This document shows, one piece after another, positions 36,199 through 45,301 of a DNA stretch of 64,000 nucleotides (within the stretch, counting starts at the first letter, position 1; each line of letters starts with the position of its first letter). Origin of the DNA: a bacterium (GTDB taxonomy: Bacteria; Cyanobacteriota; Vampirovibrionia; Gastranaerophilales; Gastranaerophilaceae); NCBI GenBank assembly GCA_017470245.1, contig JAFUEV010000005.1:62001-126000 (forward strand). The letters run 5' to 3'. A program made the position numbers and the translations under genes. Under the pieces are notes generated by a model. That model did not search any database. It was not told where the DNA came from and saw nothing but the letters and a program-made list of their open reading frames with translations.

Positions 36199-36240
36199 AA
36201 GACTTTAACTAAATTTACAAAACGGTTAAAGTCTTTTTTT
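36199..36240 (+). terminator. Orphan Rho-independent terminator
   Basis: AAGACTTTAAC (36199-36209) pairs perfectly with GTTAAAGTCTT (36225-36235), then a T-run. No coding gene lies immediately upstream on the plus strand. Confidence 0.75.
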
Positions 36241-36250
36241 GCTTAATTTT

Positions 36251-36291
36251 AGGACAATAACATTTTTTATTGATTAAAAAAAATTTGTCCT
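36251..36291. repeat. Inverted repeat in the promoter region of the HExxH gene
   Basis: AGGACAA (36251-36257) and TTGTCCT (36285-36291) are inverted around a 27-base AT-rich centre, with further pairing outside (TTTTA/TTAAAA). Could be an operator; unproven. Confidence 0.3.
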
Positions 36292-36347
36292 TAAAAACTA
36301 AATAGTCCATAATATTAAAAGACAAGATAAATAAGAGTTAGGGAAGT

Positions 36348-37049
36348 ATGATAAATAAAAAATTTCTTTTAGTTGTTCTCTCTTTGTTTTTACTGCAAGG
36401 TACTGTATTCGCTGCTGCAGGAATTGATGAAAGCAAAATGAAATCTTCACAAATAGCTGAAGGTATTGATGTAACAAAACCCGAATTTGATACGGGAGCT
36501 TATGCAAAAAAATATAAAAAAGTAACAAAAGACGGTGCTGTAATGCAAGCAATGGAACTTATGAATTCGATAAACATTTCAAAGTATTCATATAATGCAC
36601 TTATGGGAAATAATTTAACAGAAAAACCTTTTAAAATAGAATTTAAAAATATAAGCGAAATAAATCCGGAATATGCATCTTTTGATGCTTTAGGCTGGAA
36701 GAAAAAAGGCACACTATATATTTACATAAATGAAAAACACAGAAATGCACCGCCCGAAGCACTTGCAGCACTATTAGCACACGAAGCTATACATCAGGAT
36801 GAATTTGCATCATTAAACGAAGAAACCTACGCCTGGACACTTGAAGCAGCAACATGGATGAAATTGGCAGAAAAAAATCCTAATGCTTTAAAAAGCGCAT
36901 CCACGCTTGTTGCAAGAGAAAATATGCTTAAAAAATTATTTGAAAAAGGCGATTACTCAAATAAATACATAAAAAGAGCAGTATATACAAATCCCGGATA
37001 TAAAAAATTACCAACCCGTTCTCCCGGATTTGAAGATGAAGATTTATAA
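36348..37049 (+). CDS. Secreted protein with HExxH zinc-protease-like motif
   Basis: 233 residues with a signal peptide (INKKFLLVVLSLFLLQGTVFA). Residues 139-160 contain LAALLAHEAIHQDEFASLNE: H145-E146-x-x-H149 is a zincin signature, followed by the S-L-N-E-E pair where the third ligand may lie. The upstream strand TLYIYINEKHRNAPPEA is as expected before such a helix. The fold resembles putative periplasmic zincins of unknown substrate. AGGGAAG supports the start. Catalysis is inferred from the motif only. Confidence 0.7.
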   Translation: MINKKFLLVVLSLFLLQGTVFAAAGIDESKMKSSQIAEGIDVTKPEFDTGAYAKKYKKVTKDGAVMQAMELMNSINISKYSYNALMGNNLTEKPFKIEFKNISEINPEYASFDALGWKKKGTLYIYINEKHRNAPPEALAALLAHEAIHQDEFASLNEETYAWTLEAATWMKLAEKNPNALKSASTLVARENMLKKLFEKGDYSNKYIKRAVYTNPGYKKLPTRSPGFEDEDL

Positions 37050-37138
37050 TATTTAAATTTTGTAACGTTTATATACTCCGTATATCATTTTTATATAAAA
37101 GAATTTTTTATATTATTTATATATTTGTAGGGGTATAT

Positions 37139-40100
37139 ATGAAAATTAATAATATACAAATAAATGAATTTAATTATAATTCGGAACAAATAAACAACGA
37201 AAATACAGATGTTAGCCTGTTTGATTATAACAACAATGGCTCAATAGATTCTTGCGAATATGAAGCTTTTGTAAAATGCACAAACCCGATAACATCTGAC
37301 AGAGCTAACTATAGAATTAGCAATATGCCGGAAAGTAACTCTGCCGAGAATAAAAGTGATGCACAAAAAGCTGCAGATACTTTTACAAAAAATCTATTCG
37401 GAGATATAAATATTCCTTCCACAAATAGAGATTATTCAGGACTTTCTTCAATAAGCAAAACTGCCTTAAACGAAAAACTAAATAAAAATTATAATAAAGC
37501 CTATGCATCACAAGCCACTATTGATTTTGCAAAAAATATGCATGGAATTAATGAAATAAAATACAAGGACAATAATGGAAAAGAACACTCTATTAATTCT
37601 AAAGATGACATAAAGAAATATCAGCAATCTGTTCCTCAAAATCCAACTGATATTCCTGTTGGATCAATCGTCATTATGGATAATCCTGATGGAGGTAATT
37701 TCCATAGCGGTATTATTGTTGGTTATACAGATGACGGGAAAGCACTCGTTGTTGAAGGAAATTCAGATAAAGCAAATGGTGGAGCAGCTTTAGTATGCTA
37801 TAACTTTAACTCAAATGATACAAAATCCATAAAAGGCTATATTCCTATCCAAGGTTTGAGTGATAAAAAGCCCACGGTTGAACCAATATCGGATGACAAT
37901 AGCATATCCGAACCAATACAATTTATTCAACCATCTATTGATGAAGTGCAAGAAGAAAAAATTGAAGAAATAGATTTACAATCTAACGATGCAACTCAAG
38001 AACAACTTGATTTTCAGTCGAAATTATTAAAAGCAATGGAAGATGAAGATTCTTCAAAAACTAAAGAAACAAACGGCATAGTATACCATTTTAATGAAAA
38101 CAATGAAATTTTATACTCTCAAACAATCGGAAATACTTCAACAAAAGAAAAAGCCCCAGATAGTTTATCTTTTATATCAAAATTAAATGCCATAAATGGT
38201 GATGATTTAAATCTTGATAAATATTATAAACAATACGCATCTTCCTATGATAAAAATGACAAAACAAAATACTATGAACAGATTGCACAGTCTATAACAA
38301 ATACACTGGCTGCAAAATACGGAATTAATGCCACCGACAATAACGGCAATTATACAATTGAAATCAAATCAATATACACACAAATATATCAAAATAACAA
38401 AGATATATTTAATAAAAGCGGATATTATCTTAACGACAATGCATCAATCGAAGAAATAAGTAAAACATTAGCCGCATTTTCTTGGGACGGAGATAAAAGT
38501 AAAGATGGAACAACAAAAGTAAGAAATGACAACATTAATTTATCAGGAATAACCGTACAAACATCTAAACCCGAAGAAACAATTGCTACACTATACGAAT
38601 ATAATGAAAACAGACAAATATCTACTGTTTCCCAAATGAGCATTAATACCGGATTATCAGATATAAAAGATATTAGTGAATACAATCCTAATGAATATCA
38701 ATTATTAAAACAAACAAATTACAATTATGAAGACGGAACGGTAAATATTACCGAGCATGATTACAAAACAAATGAAGATAAAGCCAGCACTACAACTGAT
38801 TCAATTTTTCAAGCACAAAATGATTTTAATATGGAATTAGTACAAGCAAAAGCAAATGCAGTAACAACAGAGAACAATAATAACGAAACTATATATAAAG
38901 ATGCAAACGGTAATATTCTCTATAAGGAATCAAAAATGATTTCGCAATTCAGAGAATATACACAACTTAATTCTGTAACAGAAAACGGTATCATAAAATT
39001 ATATGACAACAATGGAAATGAAATTGTTCAATTTGAAGAACAAGCCGGATTTAACCCTGAAACTAACATAGGATATTATGTGGATAGCGAAAGACGCCAA
39101 TATATATATGATACAGAAGAAGGTATTTGGCAGCAATTAAAATTTGTCTCAGGATCAAATACAACATTATACGAATATGATGATGAAGGAAATTTACTTA
39201 ACGAAAAAGTAGGTTTTCTGCCCAAAACAAATGAAGATAGTTCTTCTATAACACCTAATACTTATAAAATTGCAAGCACTAAATCATACGATGATGATGG
39301 TGAGCAAGGTTATACAATCAATTATACGAATTACGCTTTGGGTAAAGAAGAGCACTACAGTTGCAGAAGAGCAAAAGAAGATATAGAAAAAGGACAAAAA
39401 TACTATAATGAATTAAACCTGCTCAAACAAACAGCAACACCACCTTCTGATGCTATTCAAAATGATACAAACATAAATGTATATGGATACTACGATGAAA
39501 ATCACCGATTAATTTGTTCTGATGATAACAAATTATATAAATATGATGAACAAGGACGTGTAGCAAGTATCATACAACTCGGCAATATAGTACAATTTTA
39601 TGATGAAGAAGGGAAATACATTACAAGTACAACAGATAAGACTATCGGTGTACAATCTGAAACAAGATACACTTATGATAACAATACAGCCATTGCACAA
39701 ACATATAATTCGGACGGAACTAAAAGAGGTGAACCTCAAATTATATCAATAGATTCTAATGAAGAAATTGAAGGTGATAAACTCAGACAAAACGGAACCG
39801 GTGACTGTTGGTACATATCGGATATGATAAGCTTTTCAAGAACTCCGGACGGACAACAAGCATTTAGAAATGCAATTGAACAATTACCAAACGGTGATTT
39901 TCAAGTAAAACTTTATGCTCCAAGAATTGATAAACGAGGAAGAGTTGTCGGATATGAAAATGAAAAAACAACATATACCGTCACTCAAACAGAATTATTT
40001 AATATATTAATTCTCGGCAGCCCATACGCAACCGGAGATATTGATGCGGTAATTATGGAAAGAGCAAAAGAACAACAGTACGATAAAGCAACGAAAGCAG

Positions 40101-40594
40101 AATTTAGACTTAATGGTCTTCCGAGATATAAAGCTAATTACGGTCCAAACCGTCCATATTGTCAAACCCAAAATGATAATATGTGCGAATTATCCTATGC
40201 TTTATTTGGAGAAAAAGCAAGGACAAATAATTTGTCCGGAGATAAAAACGGATATTTGGTAAAAAGAAGCAAAGCAGTTAAAGATTCTATTAACTGGCTT
40301 AAAGAAAAAGGAGTTGCTGCTTTTCAAAATGGAAATATTGGCGTAATGCTCGATACTTTCAACAATGAAACAACTTGTGTAAACACTTCAGGAGGAGTTG
40401 AAACTTTAATAACAGGTCACGCATATTCACTAAAAAACTGTGAACAGGTATTTGTAAACGGAAAAAACGATTTACTTATCACAATACAAGAAACAAATTC
40501 AGGTAATCTTACACAAATGTATTTAAGTGATATGGAAAAAGCACATCAAAACGGTGAATTTTCATTTTATATAAGATATTACGATTTTAACTAG
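37139..40594 (+). CDS. Large EF-hand / CHAP-like / YD-repeat / calpain-like protein
   Basis: 1151 residues, no signal peptide. An EF-hand loop lies at 29-40 (D29-x-N31-x-N33-G-x-I-D37-x-x-E40). A CHAP or NlpC/P60-like domain follows (about 115-240) with His189 in FHSGIIVGY and E206/N208, but the expected catalytic Cys is missing. Residues 290-870 carry many YD/RHS-like repeats (YEYDDEGNLL, YKYDEQGRVA, YDNNGNEI). The C-terminal calpain-like domain (about 880-1151) has Cys890 in GTGDCWYISDMIS, His1094 in GHAYSLKN and Asn1120 in QETNSGN. Related to the protein at 3086. The architecture recalls polymorphic toxins with a protease tip; this is inference. Confidence 0.75.
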   Translation: MKINNIQINEFNYNSEQINNENTDVSLFDYNNNGSIDSCEYEAFVKCTNPITSDRANYRISNMPESNSAENKSDAQKAADTFTKNLFGDINIPSTNRDYSGLSSISKTALNEKLNKNYNKAYASQATIDFAKNMHGINEIKYKDNNGKEHSINSKDDIKKYQQSVPQNPTDIPVGSIVIMDNPDGGNFHSGIIVGYTDDGKALVVEGNSDKANGGAALVCYNFNSNDTKSIKGYIPIQGLSDKKPTVEPISDDNSISEPIQFIQPSIDEVQEEKIEEIDLQSNDATQEQLDFQSKLLKAMEDEDSSKTKETNGIVYHFNENNEILYSQTIGNTSTKEKAPDSLSFISKLNAINGDDLNLDKYYKQYASSYDKNDKTKYYEQIAQSITNTLAAKYGINATDNNGNYTIEIKSIYTQIYQNNKDIFNKSGYYLNDNASIEEISKTLAAFSWDGDKSKDGTTKVRNDNINLSGITVQTSKPEETIATLYEYNENRQISTVSQMSINTGLSDIKDISEYNPNEYQLLKQTNYNYEDGTVNITEHDYKTNEDKASTTTDSIFQAQNDFNMELVQAKANAVTTENNNNETIYKDANGNILYKESKMISQFREYTQLNSVTENGIIKLYDNNGNEIVQFEEQAGFNPETNIGYYVDSERRQYIYDTEEGIWQQLKFVSGSNTTLYEYDDEGNLLNEKVGFLPKTNEDSSSITPNTYKIASTKSYDDDGEQGYTINYTNYALGKEEHYSCRRAKEDIEKGQKYYNELNLLKQTATPPSDAIQNDTNINVYGYYDENHRLICSDDNKLYKYDEQGRVASIIQLGNIVQFYDEEGKYITSTTDKTIGVQSETRYTYDNNTAIAQTYNSDGTKRGEPQIISIDSNEEIEGDKLRQNGTGDCWYISDMISFSRTPDGQQAFRNAIEQLPNGDFQVKLYAPRIDKRGRVVGYENEKTTYTVTQTELFNILILGSPYATGDIDAVIMERAKEQQYDKATKAEFRLNGLPRYKANYGPNRPYCQTQNDNMCELSYALFGEKARTNNLSGDKNGYLVKRSKAVKDSINWLKEKGVAAFQNGNIGVMLDTFNNETTCVNTSGGVETLITGHAYSLKNCEQVFVNGKNDLLITIQETNSGNLTQMYLSDMEKAHQNGEFSFYIRYYDFN

Positions 40595-40730
40595 CAAATA
40601 TTAATTTTTGTAAACTATGCAATGCCTTGTATTACTAAGGTATTACATTTTAGTATATATTTAATATGCAATTTTTATTTCTTTTTTGTTTTTATATATA
40701 CAAGAGAAGTTTAAAAAGAGGATTTACAAA

Positions 40731-40919
40731 ATGGCCCGAGTATTAATTTCAATGCCTGAAGAATTTTTATCAAGAATAGATGAAGTTGCCGAAGGCGAAA
40801 ATCGTACCAGAAGCGAACTTATCCGTGAAGCACTCAGGACATATATTCATAAACAAAAAGTTAGAGAAAATGCTTTAGCAATTAAGAACGCAAATTTACT
40901 TGAAACATTATTAGATTAA
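40731..40919 (+). CDS. Ribbon-helix-helix (CopG-type) transcriptional regulator
   Basis: 62 residues from the ATG at 40731; an in-frame upstream ATG at 40686 gives a 15-residue extension that does not resemble the family. The protein starts MARVLISMPEEFLSRIDEVAE and continues NRTRSELIREALRTYIHK, a textbook RHH strand and two helices. It binds DNA as a dimer. No toxin gene follows (alaS is next), so it is not an obvious antitoxin. A strong terminator separates it from alaS. Confidence 0.88.
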   Translation: MARVLISMPEEFLSRIDEVAEGENRTRSELIREALRTYIHKQKVRENALAIKNANLLETLLD

Positions 40920-40976
40920 AATAAAGACTGAAACATAAAGAGCGAACTACAGACTAGGGAAAAGATTGGGGAAAAT

Positions 40977-41007
40977 AAAAATGCTTGCAATATTGCAAGC
41001 ATTTTTA
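40977..41007 (+). terminator. Terminator between the RHH gene and alaS
   Basis: Near-perfect palindrome AAAATGCTTGCAA-TA-TTGCAAGCATTTT followed by T-rich sequence. Confidence 0.85.
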
Positions 41008-41074
41008 TTTGTTTTTCCGTATGATTATATTTGTTGTAAAATATTTGGTAGAGAGTAAAGAAAAGGAATATAAA

Positions 41075-43687
41075 ATGCCATTAACAGGTAATGAAATAAG
41101 AAAAGCATTTATTGAATTTTTTAGAGATAAACATCAATCAACGGAAGTTCCAAGTTCAAGTTTAGTACCGGATAACCCAACTGTATTACTTACTACAGCG
41201 GGCATGTTGCAATTTCTGCCTTATTATTTAGGATTGGAGCAACCTCCGTATAATCCGCCAAGAGCAGTATCTTGTCAGAAATGTGCAAGAGCCGGCGGGA
41301 AAGATTCCGATATAGAAAATGTCGGAAGAACCCCTAGACATCATACCTTTTTTGAAATGCTAGGTAATTTCGCTTTCGGTGATTATTATAAAAAAGATGT
41401 TATTCCTTGGAGTTGGGATTTTGTTACAAACTATTTAAAACTTGATCCCAAAAGACTTTGGATAACAATTTATGAAACAGATGAAGAAGCATACGAAATT
41501 TGGACAAAAGATGTAGGCGTTCCGCCTGAAAGAGTTATAAGAAAAGGTAAAAAAGACAATTTCTGGGGACCTCCGGGGGCAACAGGTTCTTGCGGTCCTT
41601 GCAGCGAAATTCACTACGACTTGGGCGAGCATTTAAAATGTAGCGATAACTGTTCTATAGCAACATGCGAATGTGACCGTTGGGTTGAAATTTGGAACCT
41701 TGTATTTACTGAATTATTCCAGGATGAAGAAGGGAATTTTTCACCTTTAAAGAAAAAGAATGTTGACACAGGTATGGGACTTGAACGTATTGCGATGGTT
41801 GTTCAAGGCAAAGAATCAACATTTGAAACAGATTTATTATTCCCAATTCTTCAAAAAGTATCGGACATGGCAAAAGTTCCTTACAAACAGAACCATAAAA
41901 CAGATATTTCTTTAAGAATTATAACCGACCATGCCAGATGCGTTTCGTTTATGATTAATGATGGAGTAATTCCTGGAAATGAAGGCAGAAGTTACGTTTT
42001 AAGAATGATTTTAAGACGTGCACTAAGACACGGCAAATTATTAGGGCTTGAGCTCCCGTTTTTAAGCGAAATTGTTGATACAGTTATAGGTCTTTATAAA
42101 GAACAATATCCTGATTTGGAAAAAAATGCGGAAAAAATCAAAACTATAATAAAAACAGAAGAAGAAAGATTTAAAATAACTCTGGATAGAGGATATAAAT
42201 TATTAGAAGATTTAATGCAAAACGCAAAACAAATAGACGGAGAAAATGCATTTAAACTGTATGATACTTTTGGGTTCCCTCTTGAATTAACAGTTGAAAT
42301 AGCCGCAGAAAAAGGTGTAACAGTTGATACAAACGGATTCAACAAAGAAATGAAGAAACAGAAAGAAAAAGCCAAAGCAGCTGCTCATAAAATCAGTCTG
42401 ACTGATGACCTTGTATATGTTGAAGTTGAAAATAAATTTGGAGCAACAGAATTTACAGGATATACAAAAACTCAAAGCGATGCCAAAATCATTTCTATTA
42501 TCGAAGCTGGTGACTTTATTGATATTATGCTTGATAAAACACCATTTTACGCAGAATGCGGAGGTCAGGTAGGTGATACCGGCATAATTGAAGGACAAGA
42601 CTTTAAAGCTGAAGTATTAAATACATTTAAAGTTAATAAATTATTTGTACATCGTGTCCAAATGATTAACGGTGAAGCAAAAGTCGGCGATTTTGTTTCT
42701 GCAAAAATAGATGAGGCAAGAAGAAAAGAAATTGCAATTCACCATTCAAATGCACACCTTGTTCAAGCAGCATTAAGAAAAGTTCTTGGCGAAGAAGTTC
42801 ATCAGGCAGGTTCTTATGTTGATGAAGAAAGAACCCGTTTCGACTTCACTTTCCCAAGAGCAATGACAAAAGATGAAATCCAAGAAGTAGAAACCATAAT
42901 CAACGGTTGGATAGCTCAAGATATAAAACAGAATACAGAAGTAATGAATATTGAAATGGCTAAAAAATCAGGGGCTATGGCTTTATTTGGTGAAAAATAT
43001 GATGATGATGTAAGAGTTGTTAAATTCGGAAATGTTTCAGCAGAACTCTGTGGCGGAACGCATTGTTCTTCAACAGAAGACATAAGATTAACAAAGATTG
43101 TATCAGAAACCGCAGTAGCTGCAGGAACGAGAAGAATTGAAGCGGTATGCGGCAATACAGCATTTAAATACCTTTCCGAAAAGGCCGATATTGTAGATAA
43201 AATGGCACACGCTTTTAAAGTTCCGGTAAATGAGCTTGGAGAAAGGATTTTAAAACTTGCTGCCGATAATAAAAATTTGCAAACTGAAATTGAAAATTTG
43301 AAAGCAGAACAAGCAAAAACAAAATTCCAATCATTTATATCAAAAGCTCAAGATATAAAGGGAGGAAAGTTATTTATTTCTCAAATAGAAGCCTTTCCGG
43401 CAAATCTTGTTAAACTCGGAAGCGAAATTTTATCATCAAAACTTGGTGACAGTATAGTTGTTCTTGCATCGGTAGATGAAGACAAGATTAACTTTGTTGT
43501 CAAAGTTGATGATACTTTTGTGAAAAAAGGTATTAACGCAGGTCAAATTGTTGGTAAACTTGCTTCCGCAACAGGTGGAAAAGGTGGCGGTCGTCCACAA
43601 TATGCTCAAGGCGCAGGTAAGGATAAAACAAACCTTAATGCCATATTACAAGAAGTTGAAAAAGAAATAAAACTATCTGTACAATAA
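41075..43687 (+). CDS. alaS: Alanyl-tRNA synthetase
   Basis: 870 residues from the ATG at 41075, preceded by AAAGGAAT; the open frame runs further up but codes for non-homologous sequence over the terminator. The class II core starts LTGNEIRKAFIEFFRDKHQS, then TTAGMLQFLPYYLG, RHHTFFEMLGNFAFGDYYK and GLERIAMVVQG. The editing domain has HHSNAHL (HxxxH) and C-G-G-T-H-C, and the C-terminal C-Ala domain ends ATGGKGGGRPQYAQGAG. Charges tRNA-Ala. No T-box leader is present. Confidence 0.97.
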   Translation: MPLTGNEIRKAFIEFFRDKHQSTEVPSSSLVPDNPTVLLTTAGMLQFLPYYLGLEQPPYNPPRAVSCQKCARAGGKDSDIENVGRTPRHHTFFEMLGNFAFGDYYKKDVIPWSWDFVTNYLKLDPKRLWITIYETDEEAYEIWTKDVGVPPERVIRKGKKDNFWGPPGATGSCGPCSEIHYDLGEHLKCSDNCSIATCECDRWVEIWNLVFTELFQDEEGNFSPLKKKNVDTGMGLERIAMVVQGKESTFETDLLFPILQKVSDMAKVPYKQNHKTDISLRIITDHARCVSFMINDGVIPGNEGRSYVLRMILRRALRHGKLLGLELPFLSEIVDTVIGLYKEQYPDLEKNAEKIKTIIKTEEERFKITLDRGYKLLEDLMQNAKQIDGENAFKLYDTFGFPLELTVEIAAEKGVTVDTNGFNKEMKKQKEKAKAAAHKISLTDDLVYVEVENKFGATEFTGYTKTQSDAKIISIIEAGDFIDIMLDKTPFYAECGGQVGDTGIIEGQDFKAEVLNTFKVNKLFVHRVQMINGEAKVGDFVSAKIDEARRKEIAIHHSNAHLVQAALRKVLGEEVHQAGSYVDEERTRFDFTFPRAMTKDEIQEVETIINGWIAQDIKQNTEVMNIEMAKKSGAMALFGEKYDDDVRVVKFGNVSAELCGGTHCSSTEDIRLTKIVSETAVAAGTRRIEAVCGNTAFKYLSEKADIVDKMAHAFKVPVNELGERILKLAADNKNLQTEIENLKAEQAKTKFQSFISKAQDIKGGKLFISQIEAFPANLVKLGSEILSSKLGDSIVVLASVDEDKINFVVKVDDTFVKKGINAGQIVGKLASATGGKGGGRPQYAQGAGKDKTNLNAILQEVEKEIKLSVQ

Positions 43688-43688
43688 T

Positions 43689-43725
43689 AAAAAAGGGGAT
43701 GGAAAAAAATTTCCATCCCCTTTTT
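43689..43725 (+). terminator. Terminator after alaS
   Basis: AAAAGGGGATGGAAA and TTTCCATCCCCTTTTT form a 15-bp stem with a T-run immediately after the alaS stop. Confidence 0.92.
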
Positions 43726-43738
43726 GTAATGTTTTTTC

Positions 43739-44008
43739 TTAAACTATAGTTTGTATCATACAAGCAAACATAAAAACAAAACCGCATATAATTGGCGAAC
43801 TGGATAATAACAATTCACTGTGAATCAACTTTAATTCTGCCGAAACAGTTTTATTTGGTGCATATTCTGGCAAGAGATAATAAATATTATTATCCTTATT
43901 TTCATTTTTCTTTGATGAAACTAATTTTAAAGAATTAGTTTGTAATACCCTTTTTTCAGCAAACGAATCATACTGGCGAACAGCCAAATTACTTTTTCCC
44001 ATATTCAA
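43739..44008 (-). CDS. Small hypothetical protein with C-terminal membrane segment
   Basis: 89 residues. The first 55 are polar (GKSNLAVRQYDSFAEKRVLQ), the last 25 hydrophobic (LLLSSSPIICGFVFMFACMI), suggesting a tail-anchored protein. The start sits behind a weak purine-rich site (ACAACGGGGGATTTTTGAAT region on the minus strand). Convergent with alaS and just outside the phage genes; whether it belongs to host or phage is unclear. Not recognised. Confidence 0.55.
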   Translation of the reverse strand: MNMGKSNLAVRQYDSFAEKRVLQTNSLKLVSSKKNENKDNNIYYLLPEYAPNKTVSAELKLIHSELLLSSSPIICGFVFMFACMIQTIV

Positions 44009-44129
44009 AAATCCCCCGTTGTCTTTCCTATATTATTTAAGTATTTTATTTTTTCAAAATTTCAGATAATAATATTTTTTTAACAGAAATTAACAAAACC
44101 AAATATAAGTAATCTTTATTTTTTGTTTT

Positions 44130-44357
44130 TTATTCAAGAGAATCTATTCTATGATGTGCTGATTTTGTTGATTGTTCAACACAAATCATTCTTTCTAAAA
44201 TATTATTATATTTACGCATATCTTCTTTCAGTTCAATAATTTGTTGCTGCATAAAGTTTATTGTAGTTTTATACACTCCGATAAAAATGCCGATTGATAC
44301 AAGTTGAATTGTTACGGACAGATAAAATTCAGGACTAAAACTCATCACACTTTCCAA
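44130..44357 (-). CDS. Holin-like small membrane protein with coiled coil
   Basis: 75 residues: a short N-terminus, one membrane helix (about 11-32, LSVTIQLVSIGIFIGVYKTTI) and a C-terminal coiled coil (QQQIIELKEDMRKYNNILER, ending HHRIDSLE). This resembles XhlA-type or small phage membrane proteins found in lysis modules. Its start overlaps the preceding gene's stop by 13 bases. Met5 is an alternative start. Last gene of the late module; lysis role inferred from position. Confidence 0.55.
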   Translation of the reverse strand: MESVMSFSPEFYLSVTIQLVSIGIFIGVYKTTINFMQQQIIELKEDMRKYNNILERMICVEQSTKSAHHRIDSLE

Positions 44358-44827
44358 CCTTTCTTATTACAAATCTGAAAGACATCCACACACCAAGCCA
44401 TTATATTAGCTTTTATGACATTTGTTCCCTGATTTTTTATTTTTTCTCTAAATATAAGAGAGGTTAAACGTCTGTATTCATCAATAGTTATTTGTTTTTC
44501 AAGTGTTTCATTAATAATAAATACTTTAAATTCTAATAAGTAATCATGCAACATTGAAGCTATTAAAAAATCATTATCGGTTCTTGCGCCTATAATTCGC
44601 CAAAACATTCTTGGAATATCCGCACCATTCCACGTAAAACCTTTGCTTATAGTAAATGTAAATTGTCTAAAAGTTGTTATTACGGTTACATTAACAGTAT
44701 TATGAAGTTCAAACGGATATTCTTTCTTCTGCTTTTTTATAGCTTCGGGGTCACTGTCATCAATAACTCTTACACAAACCTTCGGTTGTTCCGAAAAACA
44801 AATGTTTTTAACCTTTTCTCTATTCAT
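44345..44827 (-). CDS. DUF1353-like phage protein
   Basis: 160 residues. The central motif ISKGFTWNGADIPRMFWRIIG, followed by FLIASMLHDYLLE, matches the DUF1353 pattern (G-F-x-T-D-x-A-S-I-P-R, then A-x-x-x-H-D-x-L) found in many tailed phages near tail and lysis genes. Biochemical role unknown. It overlaps both neighbours by a few bases, as typical of a phage operon. Confidence 0.6.
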   Translation of the reverse strand: MNREKVKNICFSEQPKVCVRVIDDSDPEAIKKQKKEYPFELHNTVNVTVITTFRQFTFTISKGFTWNGADIPRMFWRIIGARTDNDFLIASMLHDYLLEFKVFIINETLEKQITIDEYRRLTSLIFREKIKNQGTNVIKANIMAWCVDVFQICNKKGWKV

Positions 44828-45299
44828 TTACAGGCAATTCCTTATTTATAAACAAATAATCCATATCATCAGAGGTATAGCCTAACATCGCTCCTACCAT
44901 ATCGATAAGTCTTGTTCCGTCAGAAAGTTTAGCACCTCGAAAAAAATCTTTTGCACGAAATTCTATAGAAAGAGCTTTTACATCTATTGTTGGAACATTT
45001 AAAGATATAAAATGTTTTAAATCATCAAAATCCATACCTTTAGCTTTATATAAAGCCCTTTCAACATCAGCAGGAGTAAGAGTTAATTGGTCAAGTTCTT
45101 GTCGGTGTTTTGCAATTTTTTCTTTTTCATAATCAGGATTAGCAATAATTTCTCCGTTTGAAAAAATATATTTCAAATTATCATTAACGAAATCATCATA
45201 TAATTCTTTTGATACTTCTAAATTTATAATATCCTCATTCAAGCATTTTGCTTCTCCGGAACCACTTATAACACCATTTTTTATAAAGATATAATACAT
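44820..45299 (-). CDS. Phage protein following the tail fibre
   Basis: 159 residues. The N-terminal beta part (MYYIFIKNGVISGSG) is followed by a helical linker (YEKEKIAKHRQELDQLTLTP) and a C-terminal part (DVKALSIEFRAKDFFRGAKLSDG). Its position, 2 bases after the tail fibre gene, and its architecture resemble small fibre-associated or assembly proteins, but no family is recognised. Overlaps the next gene by 8 bases. Confidence 0.55.
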   Translation of the reverse strand: MYYIFIKNGVISGSGEAKCLNEDIINLEVSKELYDDFVNDNLKYIFSNGEIIANPDYEKEKIAKHRQELDQLTLTPADVERALYKAKGMDFDDLKHFISLNVPTIDVKALSIEFRAKDFFRGAKLSDGTRLIDMVGAMLGYTSDDMDYLFINKELPVNE

Positions 45300-45301
45300 T
45301 T

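Larger units (their letters stand above)
35927..36347. other. 421-base intergenic region, G-poor, with an orphan terminator
   Basis: Between divergent minC and the gene at 36348. Positions 36116-36180 are rich in A and C with repeated CTAAC/AACTAAC units and nearly no G. No gene is visible. It must hold both promoters. The terminator at 36199-36240 points toward the plus strand although no plus-strand gene precedes it, so a short RNA could end there. Confidence 0.5.

Noticed and set aside
40731-40919. Antitoxin of a toxin-antitoxin pair
   Set aside because: The RHH gene stands alone, followed by a terminator and alaS; no toxin-sized ORF is adjacent.
40920-41074. T-box leader for alaS
   Set aside because: No T-box motif; the only hairpin is a terminator for the upstream regulator gene.
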